Positions 1 through 5,947 of a stretch of 10,499 bases of DNA are shown here, piece by piece. This DNA is from an uncultured Prochlorococcus sp. (GTDB lineage Bacteria; Cyanobacteriota; Cyanobacteriia; PCC-6307; Cyanobiaceae): NCBI GenBank assembly GCA_902572675.1, contig CACGGY010000031.1:1-10499 (forward strand), read 5' to 3'. Numbering within the stretch: position 1 is the first letter of the stretch; the number at the start of each line of letters is the position of its first letter. The notes under the pieces are model-generated. The model ran no database searches. It was not told the origin of the DNA and saw only the letters and a list, made by a program, of their open reading frames with translations. A program made the translations under genes and the position numbers.

Positions 1-803
1 AACTCTACTATACCTCCTTTTAAAACATGAATATTTTCACCCCGAAATTTCTCATCAAGATTTTTGGGATATCCGCCATCAATCATCAAACATGGTTTTT
101 TTAAGTTATCTGTATCAATTTCAATAGTTTTAGGCATACTTGCAACCCATACAACAATATCCGCCTGAGGCAATGCCTCATTTAAGCTTGTTACGGTGCC
201 GCCATCTAATTCTTTTTGTAACAGTGCTAGCGGTTCTTGTTGTCTTGCTACCATAAGAAGTTCTGAAATACCAGTTTTATTGATAAGCCATCTACAAACA
301 GCACTACCAATATCACCTGTGGCACCAATTACTGCAACAGTTGCCTTTTTAAGGTCTATCCCAATGCGAGGCGCATTTATTTCTAGTTGCTTACAAATAA
401 CCCAAGCGGTATGAGTATTGCCAGTAGTAAACCTTTCCCACTCTAATGATGTATTTCTAATTTGTTTATGCTGTAGAAGATTAAAATTCTCAAAAATAAT
501 AGACGTAAATCCTCCTAAAGCGGTAATGTTAATCCCTTTTTTCTGAGCTAGTTCCATAGCATTTAGTACTTTTCTTCTAGCCGTTTTAAACCTAGAAAGC
601 ATTTCAGGAACAAAGCACGAATCAATATAAGAACCTTCAATAGATATTCCAGTAGCACTCTTAACTTCTACATTTTCAACAAGCTGAGGAGGAGCAGTAC
701 ACCAAACATCCAAGTCGCCATCAGCAATATGATCAAAGCCTAGCATCGAAGCTTTTCTTTTTGCATCTTCAAAACTTGTTGAGTGGCCTATTAACCCAAA
801 CAT
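1..803 (-). CDS. aar: Long-chain acyl-ACP reductase (AAR), C-terminus cut by window edge
   Basis: Reduces fatty acyl-ACP to fatty aldehyde with NADPH, the first step of cyanobacterial alkane synthesis. The reading frame runs from an ATG whose first base is 803 to the left edge, giving 267 full codons of a family that is usually about 340 residues. The N-terminus begins MFGLIGH, typical of cyanobacterial AAR, followed by an ADGDLDVWCTAPPQ stretch near residues 27-40. A Rossmann nucleotide-binding glycine motif, VIGATGDIG, has its first glycine at residue 160. The catalytic cysteine known in the family (Cys294 in Synechococcus elongatus numbering) would lie in the missing part, so it cannot be checked. 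The gene lies 108 bases downstream of ado on the same strand, which is the usual cyanobacterial arrangement and supports joint transcription. No Shine-Dalgarno sequence is visible. The identification is firm. Confidence 0.95.
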   Translation of the reverse strand, partial: MFGLIGHSTSFEDAKRKASMLGFDHIADGDLDVWCTAPPQLVENVEVKSATGISIEGSYIDSCFVPEMLSRFKTARRKVLNAMELAQKKGINITALGGFTSIIFENFNLLQHKQIRNTSLEWERFTTGNTHTAWVICKQLEINAPRIGIDLKKATVAVIGATGDIGSAVCRWLINKTGISELLMVARQQEPLALLQKELDGGTVTSLNEALPQADIVVWVASMPKTIEIDTDNLKKPCLMIDGGYPKNLDEKFRGENIHVLKGGIVE

Positions 804-857
804 TTAAAATTTATAAATGGTTTCTATATGATCTTATGAACAATAGCACAGAGGTAC

Positions 858-903
858 CTAATTAAATAGGATTGATTAATTATTAAAATCCTTAATTAAT
901 TAG
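858..903 (-). other. Large intercistronic stem-loop between ado and aar
   Basis: On the minus strand this begins 8 bases after the ado stop codon. The arms are 887-903 and 858-873. They pair as an outer perfect 8-bp block (CTAATTAA) and an inner perfect 6-bp block (AGGATT), separated by a small 3x2 internal loop, with a 13-base loop at 874-886. No T-run follows the structure, so it does not look like a strong Rho-independent terminator. Inference: it could protect the 3' end of ado mRNA, be a processing site, or attenuate read-through into aar. AT-rich DNA produces inverted repeats by chance, but 14 paired bases including GG/CC pairs is more than the other short repeats in this window show. 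Confidence 0.55.
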
Positions 904-911
904 AAATGTAA

Positions 912-1667
912 TTAGACGATAGCTGCCATAGCCATTCTTGCAATTTCTCTATTATCTAGACCTATTTCCATCAATGTATCTTGATAAGCAATCATAAATT
1001 CTTCCATTAATTCTTCTCTTTCCATAGCTAAAACTGATGCGTCATCTGCTACTTCGTCTAACATCTTTTTGATTAACGGAAGATTAACCTTATTAGCTTC
1101 CATTAATTCCTCTTTACAAGTAGGTAGATTCTTTTTAAGCCACTCTTGACCATAATTTAAATGAAGATATTCATCTTTAACGACTCCCTCTGTTATTTTT
1201 TTTGCAAAAGGATCCGCAACTCTTATGTAGACGTTATAAGCAGAAATTGCAAATGCTTCAATTAAGATGGCTTGTATTAAAAGACATGTTGTTAAATTTC
1301 CTTTTTCAAGAGCAACTTGAAAATTACCATGTAATTTAGAAAAGAATTTTTTAGCAAATTCCATATCAGCTACTACACCTAAATTTCTTCCACATGCAGT
1401 AAAGCCTTTTTTATGCTTCATTTCCATTCTCGCCAATTTAGTTAATTCCTCTAACTCATTTGGAATTAAAGTCGCTATTGAAATGTAATTGTCATGAGCC
1501 TCTTGCTCTCCCTCTATAACAATTGCATTTATTCTGCTGTATGCATCTTTATAAGAATCTGTAGTGAAGTCGGGCAAATCTAAAGAAATCGGGTTAGTCG
1601 ATTCTTCAATAGTTTTTTTATTTGATTCTAGAGTTTGCATGTCAGTAATCTTTAGCTCATTATGCAT
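912..1667 (-). CDS. ado: Aldehyde-deformylating oxygenase (alkane-forming, di-iron)
   Basis: Converts fatty aldehydes to alkanes plus formate, using O2 and electrons, after AAR supplies the aldehyde. It is a ferritin-like four-helix di-iron protein. In the 251-residue numbering the metal ligands are all present: E54 (in IEGEQEAH), E82 and H85 (in MEMKHKKGF), E137 (in LIQAILIEAF), and E166 and H169 (in VVKDEYLHLNYG). These line up with the ligands of the crystallised Prochlorococcus MIT9313 enzyme with a constant offset of nine. That offset suggests the first nine residues may not be translated. Starting at Met10 (first base 1640) gives 242 residues, the family's usual length, and fits the predicted promoter better. 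The longer form is listed because its ATG is the first in the frame. No convincing ribosome binding site precedes either start. It lies directly upstream of aar. Confidence 0.96.
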   Translation of the reverse strand: MHNELKITDMQTLESNKKTIEESTNPISLDLPDFTTDSYKDAYSRINAIVIEGEQEAHDNYISIATLIPNELEELTKLARMEMKHKKGFTACGRNLGVVADMEFAKKFFSKLHGNFQVALEKGNLTTCLLIQAILIEAFAISAYNVYIRVADPFAKKITEGVVKDEYLHLNYGQEWLKKNLPTCKEELMEANKVNLPLIKKMLDEVADDASVLAMEREELMEEFMIAYQDTLMEIGLDNREIARMAMAAIV

Positions 1668-1679
1668 GAATATTACACG

Positions 1680-1685
1680 ATTATA
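1680..1685 (-). promoter_or_regulatory. Predicted -10 box for the ado-aar transcript
   Basis: The minus strand reads a perfect TATAAT here, in the 84-base gap upstream of ado. Transcription would be expected to start near 1673. That leaves only about 5 bases before the first ATG (1667) but about 33 bases before the Met10 codon (1640), so it favours the shorter protein. No good -35 hexamer is visible at 16-18 bases upstream, which is common in AT-rich cyanobacterial promoters. A chance match is possible in such AT-rich DNA. Confidence 0.5.
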
Positions 1686-1723
1686 GAGAGTTTATTTAAA
1701 TATCATGAAAATAGTTTCAATTG

Positions 1724-1745
1724 TTAAGTCACATTTTTTACTTAA
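1724..1745 (-). other. Short inverted repeat just after the creatininase-family gene
   Basis: TTAAGT at 1724-1729 and ACTTAA at 1740-1745 form a perfect 6-bp stem with a 10-base loop, starting 6 bases after the stop codon of the upstream minus-strand gene. It is pure AT apart from one G-C pair and has no following T-run on the minus strand, so it is a poor terminator. It may be chance. Confidence 0.25.
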
Positions 1746-1751
1746 AGTTAT

Positions 1752-2546
1752 TTAAGAATTGCTTGGCCAATCTGATTGCATCAGATTCATAATCAATTTG
1801 AACCAATGATTAATCAATAATTCCTTTAAATTTTTCCCTAAAGACTCATTTGCTCCTCTACTATCTCCAATAACACCTGATTTACTGAGGTCGTCAGTAA
1901 GCCAAGCAGTAGGTGCATTGCCCTCTAGACTCCAACCTTCTGGAATCTGGCCTTTAAAAGCCTCATTTGGGCGTTCATCACCTACTAACTCTGGTTTTAA
2001 AGCCAGCATCAAACTTGTTTCAGCTAAAGAAGCATGAAGCCCATCCTCGATCTCAGTTTTTGTTAATAATTCACTTAATCCATTAACACCACTCCATAAG
2101 AAACAAGGGAAAACTGCCATCCCGGGTGCGAAACTTCTTAGCTCTCTTGCAGCTGTATTTAATAGTGAAATTTGACCTCCATGTCCATTAATCAATATCA
2201 ATCTTTTAAAACCCATTTCAGATAATTGACCACCAACTTCCTTAATCATGGAGGTTATTAAATTTGAGGAAAGTGAAATTGTCCCGGGGAAACCTTTATG
2301 TTCTGGAGAAAAACCAATATATTGCGTTGGGAGTTTTTTTAATGGAATTTCAGGAGAGAATAATTTAAAAACTTCGTTAATTATTTCATCAACAAAAATA
2401 CTATCTGTAGCAAGAGGCAAATGCGGCCCATGTTGTTCGACAGCGCCGAATGGCCAAATCAATGTTGATCTTTTGTCTTTTGCAATACTCTCAATTTCTT
2501 GCCAATTTAAATATTCAAATTTGTTAGGTATTGGTTTAAAGTTCAT
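1752..2546 (-). CDS. Creatininase-family amidohydrolase, substrate unknown
   Basis: A 264-residue protein of the creatininase family, metal-dependent amidohydrolases that include creatininase and MftE-type peptidases. Visible metal-site motifs are GAVEQHGPHLPLATDS at residues 34-49 (E37, H39 and D48 as likely ligands), INGHGG with H122, and HASLAETS with E176. The usual asparagine after GHGG is glutamine here (GHGGQ). Length and motif spacing fit a complete, active family member. Cyanobacterial members have no settled substrate, so I do not name one; creatinine hydrolysis is unlikely in a marine phototroph. The gene starts at an ATG 66 bases from the divergent S1-like gene and ends 84 bases before the longest possible ado frame. 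It has the same orientation as ado, but a TATAAT box in between suggests ado has its own promoter. No Shine-Dalgarno site is visible. Confidence 0.85.
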   Translation of the reverse strand: MNFKPIPNKFEYLNWQEIESIAKDKRSTLIWPFGAVEQHGPHLPLATDSIFVDEIINEVFKLFSPEIPLKKLPTQYIGFSPEHKGFPGTISLSSNLITSMIKEVGGQLSEMGFKRLILINGHGGQISLLNTAARELRSFAPGMAVFPCFLWSGVNGLSELLTKTEIEDGLHASLAETSLMLALKPELVGDERPNEAFKGQIPEGWSLEGNAPTAWLTDDLSKSGVIGDSRGANESLGKNLKELLINHWFKLIMNLMQSDWPSNS

Positions 2547-2565
2547 TAATTTTAATTTTGAGTAC

Positions 2566-2584
2566 TAACATTTAGAGTATGTTA
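2566..2584. repeat. Short inverted repeat in the divergent promoter region
   Basis: TAACAT (2566-2571) and ATGTTA (2579-2584) are perfect inverted 6-mers with a 7-base spacer, roughly centred in the 66-base gap between the creatininase-family gene and the S1-like gene. The position would suit a dimeric regulator acting on both promoters, but the repeat is short and AT-rich and may be chance. Confidence 0.25.
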
Positions 2585-2612
2585 ATAATTAATTATTCTT
2601 ATTTTACCTACG

Positions 2613-3815
2613 ATGGGAGTCAGTAATAAAAATGCCCAAGATAATATCCAACCAAAGGGCAATAAAAAACCTCTTCAGGTGCTTCACATAAGCAAGAAAG
2701 ATACTCAAAAAAATTCTCCAGAAATACAGAATGAGCAACCCAATTCGCAAGAAGAAATTAAAAAAGAAGATATTCCAAACAAACCTCAAATAATTAAAGA
2801 CGAATCAATAAAAGAAATTGAGGATAGTAATGAAAAAACTAAGTCTTTTGACATTTCTCAACAAGAGTTAAATAGACCCCTTAATTTTTCTGAGCAAAAC
2901 ACAGATTTTCAATTAGAAAGAACAGTTGATGAATTCGATTTTGATGAAAGTGCTTTTTTAGAGGCTTTAAATGCAAATGAGCCAATTGGGGCTACAGGAG
3001 AAACAATTTCAGGAAAAGTTATAGCAATCGAAAGTGATGGGCTATATGTTGACATTGGTGGAAAAGCTCCCGGTTATATGCCCAAAAAAGAATGTGGTTT
3101 GGGTGTCATCACTAACTTTAAAGAAAAGTTTTCAATAGGCCTTGAAATGGAAGTTTTGGTTATTAAAGAACAAAATGCTGATGGGATGGTAACAGTGAGC
3201 GCTCGGGCATTAATTCTCAGGCAAAGTTGGGAGAAAGTATCAACTTACGCAAAAAATGGAGAATTAATTAACGTTTTAATTAATGGGTTTAACAGAGGTG
3301 GAATTACGTGTGACGTAGATGGATTAAGAGGATTCATCCCAAGATCCCAACTTGAAGATGGTGAGAATCATCAATCATTTGTTGGCAAAACTCTAAAAGT
3401 AGCTTTTATTGAGGTTAATCCAGAATCCAGAAAATTAGTTCTCTCCGAAAAGAAAGCATCATTAGTCTCTAAACTTGCAAGTTTAGAATTAGGTCAATTA
3501 ATCGAAGGGGAAGTTTTGGCAGTAAAACCATATGGCTTCTTTATAGATTTAGGTGGAGCTAGTGGACTTCTTCATCAATCCTCATTAACAAATGGCTCGA
3601 TTCGTTCTTTAAGAGAGGTTTTTAAAGAAGGAGAAATGATAAAAGCTTTAATATCTGAAATAGACCTCGAAAAAGGTCGTATTGGTCTCAATACAGCACT
3701 CCTAGAAAACTCTGCGGGAGAATTAATTATTGATAAGCAAAAAGTTATGCAAGAAGCCACAGAGAGAGCACTAAAAACTAAAGCACTCTTCGATAAAAAA
3801 GAACAAGATAAATGA
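2613..3815 (+). CDS. S1-domain RNA-binding protein, ribosomal protein S1-like B (Nbp1-like)
   Basis: A 400-residue protein with three S1 (OB-fold) RNA-binding domains at about residues 127-198, 216-282 and 293-364. Each shows S1 features, such as GKVIAIESDGLYVDIGG in the first, RGFIPRSQL in the second and VLAVKPYGFFIDLGG with GLLHQSSL in the third. Residues 1-115 are low-complexity, rich in K, E, Q, N and S, and probably disordered. Cyanobacteria have a main S1 and a second S1-like protein (Rps1b/Nbp1); the acidic-basic N-terminal extension and three-domain layout fit the second type, so I do not call it the main rpsA. Its family binds RNA and may aid translation of mRNAs lacking Shine-Dalgarno sites, which fits this window, where most genes have none. 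Its stop overlaps the next gene's start (ATGA), so the two are likely translationally coupled. Confidence 0.88.
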   Translation: MGVSNKNAQDNIQPKGNKKPLQVLHISKKDTQKNSPEIQNEQPNSQEEIKKEDIPNKPQIIKDESIKEIEDSNEKTKSFDISQQELNRPLNFSEQNTDFQLERTVDEFDFDESAFLEALNANEPIGATGETISGKVIAIESDGLYVDIGGKAPGYMPKKECGLGVITNFKEKFSIGLEMEVLVIKEQNADGMVTVSARALILRQSWEKVSTYAKNGELINVLINGFNRGGITCDVDGLRGFIPRSQLEDGENHQSFVGKTLKVAFIEVNPESRKLVLSEKKASLVSKLASLELGQLIEGEVLAVKPYGFFIDLGGASGLLHQSSLTNGSIRSLREVFKEGEMIKALISEIDLEKGRIGLNTALLENSAGELIIDKQKVMQEATERALKTKALFDKKEQDK

Positions 3816-4717
3816 ACATTAAAAAAAAAATGGAGTCAAGTCTTAAATTAAAAATTTCAGATTGGGAATTAGACTTTTACTCAAGACCAATTATTGAATC
3901 AAATGGAAAAAAAAGGTGGGAATTAATTATTTGCTCTACTAGAAGTTATAAGACAGAAGATGTTTTTCTTTGGAATAAAAAGTGCCCTGCTAATGAAGTT
4001 AATTCAGTGTGGCTTACAAAGGCACTAAATGAAGCAATAAGTGAAGCAAAAAAACAAGGATGGGAGAAACCTTCTATAGTTCGATTCTGGAGGTCGTCAA
4101 TGAAATCGATTATTAAGAAATCTCTGGAGGCAGTAAGTATTGAGGCTATTGTAAGTAGGAGAACTTACAATTTATTAGATAGAATCGAATTTCTTGAAAA
4201 AGAGATTTATCCAAAGGAAAAAGGTTATGTAAGAGGTGTATTAGCTCCTACTTTTACTTCTAAAATGGAAAACTCTCCTACACCTCTACCAGAAGCAGTA
4301 AGAGGTGATGCTTTAACTATCTCTGAAATATCAATTGGGGAATTAAAATCAGCAGAAAGTTGGCCTATGGAATTTGGAGATATTTTCCCAATTCAGCAAG
4401 ATTTAGATGAAAATTACTTAGTTCCAGGATTAAGACTTTTTAGCAAAGATAGATCTTTGGCACTGTCTGCATGGTTTAGTTGTTTAGAACCTATTAAATT
4501 AGTCGTAAATAAGACCCAACTTATACTTGAAGCGTCAGAAGATGATAAGTGGTTGGTAACTGATTTACCAGAAAAAGATGCAAACATTTTGAATACAAAG
4601 TTTTTAGAGAATAAAAAAAATTCTTTTGGTTATCAATTTATTTCCATACAGTCAACGCCGTATATCGAAAAATTTGCAGGATTCTGGATCTTAAGAGATA
4701 TTGAATTAATTTCATAA
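3812..4717 (+). CDS. Tab2/Atab2-like RNA-binding protein (DUF1092)
   Basis: A 301-residue Tab2 family protein. In algae and plants Tab2/Atab2 binds RNA and is needed for translation of photosystem reaction-centre mRNAs such as psaB; cyanobacterial members are presumed to act likewise in the cytoplasm. Family hallmarks visible by eye are WELDFYSRP at residues 18-26, a tryptophan-rich first half (WELIICS, VWLTKAL, IVRFWRS), SRRTYNLLDRI near 115-125, PTPLPEAVRGD near 156-166, and GFWILRD close to the C-terminus. The first ATG overlaps the previous stop codon by ATGA. A second in-frame ATG, Met7 at 3830, lies at the end of a run of ten A (3821-3830) and would give an N-terminus nearer the conserved WELDF motif, so the exact start is open. 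It sits in one run with the S1-like gene and the laccase-domain gene. Confidence 0.9.
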   Translation: MNIKKKMESSLKLKISDWELDFYSRPIIESNGKKRWELIICSTRSYKTEDVFLWNKKCPANEVNSVWLTKALNEAISEAKKQGWEKPSIVRFWRSSMKSIIKKSLEAVSIEAIVSRRTYNLLDRIEFLEKEIYPKEKGYVRGVLAPTFTSKMENSPTPLPEAVRGDALTISEISIGELKSAESWPMEFGDIFPIQQDLDENYLVPGLRLFSKDRSLALSAWFSCLEPIKLVVNKTQLILEASEDDKWLVTDLPEKDANILNTKFLENKKNSFGYQFISIQSTPYIEKFAGFWILRDIELIS

Positions 4718-4726
4718 ATTCAGTTT

Positions 4727-4731
4727 AGGAG
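4727..4731 (+). promoter_or_regulatory. Shine-Dalgarno site that decides the start of the next gene
   Basis: AGGAG lies 8 bases before the ATT at 4740, which is ideal spacing. Most other genes in this window lack such a site, so its presence in front of a non-canonical codon is telling. It also reads as coding sequence in that frame (Leu-Gly-Ala-Gly), so coincidence cannot be excluded. Confidence 0.55.
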
Positions 4732-4739
4732 CAGGAACT

Positions 4740-5522
4740 ATTCCTTACAAAGAAATATATTTCTCAAAAGATGAAATTCATATTCAAAACAAAAAATTTG
4801 AGTATTATTCATCACCTATTCTTAGTCAAAATAATTTCAAACATGCATACTTCACGAAGTCTTGCTCTGAGAAATTTCTTCAATTATTGGGGAATCACTT
4901 TAATGAAAATTCCATAAATTGTGTTTCCAATCAAATTCACAGTAATGTGATAGTACTTGGATCTCATTCGCAAAAAGGAACTAAGACTTATGCAGATGGT
5001 CTTATTGGCAATAAAAGCAATCAAAACTTATGGGTTTACACAGCTGACTGTATGCCAATATTTTTTGCAGATAAAAGGACAAGAAATGTAGCAACCTTGC
5101 ATTGCGGAAGAAAAGGTTTAGAAAAAAAAATAATAAAAAATCTGGTAAAAATTTTCGATACTTTTGGTACATCTAGAGATGATTTACTTGTTGCAATAGG
5201 TCCAGCGATTTCTAAGGAACATTATCTAGTTGATAAAATGACACTCAAAGAATTTTATAGAATGGCCGAAAACAAAAACATAACTTTCAAATTGACTAAA
5301 ACTAAAAAAGGTCTTTGTTTTAGTGATTCAAATCACTTCAGAGAGCAAAACTTAAATCAACTTGATCTAAAAAGATCTGCCTATAGACAACTTTTAAATG
5401 AGAACATCCCTCATACAAATATAGATATCTCAAATTTATGCACATACAAATTCAATAATGAATTTAATTCCTGGAGAAGGAGCAAAACAAGCTCGAGACA
5501 ATGGAATCTTATTTGCTCATAA
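4740..5522 (+). CDS. Laccase-domain protein of the YfiH/YlmD/FAMIN family, probable ATT start
   Basis: About 260 residues from a probable ATT start. Family members were long called polyphenol oxidases; characterised ones act on purine nucleosides (phosphorylase and adenosine deaminase activity). The metal-site residues are present in this numbering: H67 in NQIHSN, C104 in YTADCMPIFFAD and H121 in ATLHCGRKGL, with spacing close to that of E. coli YfiH. ADGL, VAIGPAIS and a C-terminal NLCTYKF...SWRR also fit. The frame is open from 4710, just after a TAA at 4707, and contains no ATG, GTG or TTG until a TTG at 4887. Starting there would remove family sequence including HAYFTKSCSEKFLQLL. An AGGAG eight bases before the ATT at 4740 makes that the best start. 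The gene begins 22 bases after the Tab2-like stop and is probably co-transcribed with it. It is convergent with the next gene, with stops 6 bases apart. Start uncertain, family firm. Confidence 0.82.
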   Translation: MPYKEIYFSKDEIHIQNKKFEYYSSPILSQNNFKHAYFTKSCSEKFLQLLGNHFNENSINCVSNQIHSNVIVLGSHSQKGTKTYADGLIGNKSNQNLWVYTADCMPIFFADKRTRNVATLHCGRKGLEKKIIKNLVKIFDTFGTSRDDLLVAIGPAISKEHYLVDKMTLKEFYRMAENKNITFKLTKTKKGLCFSDSNHFREQNLNQLDLKRSAYRQLLNENIPHTNIDISNLCTYKFNNEFNSWRRSKTSSRQWNLICS

Positions 5523-5528
5523 AGATAA

Positions 5529-5879
5529 TTAACTTGGACACATTTCACTACTTAAGTTTTTAGCGACCAATAATTCCGTCATCTCCTTAGTACCTTTAAT
5601 ATTAAAAACTTTGGCTAACAAAACATCCTCTTTAAAACCAAAAGGTTTTATTTTCACTTTGCTCCCCCTTGGAAATTCACTCTTAAGTAGATTAGTTGCT
5701 TCAATCTCATCATTTTCATTTACATCTACACAAAATAATCCAATGGTTAAATTTCTATTTTGGTCTCCGACCAAAATAGTATTTGAACTTTTAATTTGAA
5801 GAATTTCGGCCGAGTTAACTATTACAGGATTAACAATAATCAAGCAGACTATAATTAAAATTTTTGATAATTTTTTCAA
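5529..5879 (-). CDS. Small exported protein with a degenerate SNase-like domain
   Basis: A 116-residue protein with a signal peptide: lysines at 2, 3 and 6, a hydrophobic core at about 7-21, and probable cleavage after A24. The mature part resembles the staphylococcal nuclease OB-fold by eye: an EILQIKSSNTILV strand, a LTIGLFCVD strand, an EATNLLKSEF helix, then GSKVKIKP and a C-terminal LLVAKNLSS like the family's ALV..GLA ending. By-eye alignment to the catalytic region puts D52 and E55 where SNase has D40 and E43. The first calcium aspartate is replaced by S/N, the arginine equivalent to R35 by glycine (G47), and the R87 region has no arginine. Nuclease activity is therefore doubtful. C50 and C114 could form a disulfide in the periplasm. 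It lies 68 bases downstream of ilvB on the same strand. The SNase relation is an inference; otherwise it is a conserved-looking hypothetical. Confidence 0.65.
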   Translation of the reverse strand: MKKLSKILIIVCLIIVNPVIVNSAEILQIKSSNTILVGDQNRNLTIGLFCVDVNENDEIEATNLLKSEFPRGSKVKIKPFGFKEDVLLAKVFNIKGTKEMTELLVAKNLSSEMCPS

Positions 5880-5888
5880 TTTAGAATT

Positions 5889-5927
5889 ATCTAAGTTTTT
5901 AGATTAGCTTAAAGTTAATTTCTTTAA
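5889..5927 (-). other. Two small AT-rich stem-loops between ilvB and the SNase-like gene
   Basis: Reading the minus strand from the ilvB stop, the first is TTAAAG/CTTTAA (5909-5914 with 5922-5927, 7-base loop) and the second is ATCTAA/TTAGAT (5889-5894 with 5899-5904, 4-base loop). Both stems are perfect 6-bp matches. Neither has a clear following T-run, so termination would be weak at best. They may mark the 3' end or a processing site of the ilvB message, or be chance in AT-rich DNA. Confidence 0.25.
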
Positions 5928-5947
5928 ATGACGAATTTTTAAAAATA

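Noticed and set aside
196..414. Plus-strand open frame of 72 codons
   Set aside because: It lies wholly inside aar on the other strand, and its translation has no recognisable family features.
2248..2568. Plus-strand open frame of 106 codons ending in the divergent region
   Set aside because: It is antisense to the creatininase-family gene, which has clear conserved motifs; the frame looks like its shadow.
2604..2789. Minus-strand 61-codon hydrophobic frame opposite the S1-like gene
   Set aside because: It is the complement of the lysine-rich coding region; phenylalanine- and leucine-rich shadows are expected opposite AAA/GAA codons.
4887..5522. TTG at 4887 as the true start of the laccase-domain gene
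   Set aside because: It would discard upstream in-frame sequence that fits the family's N-terminus, and no Shine-Dalgarno site precedes it.
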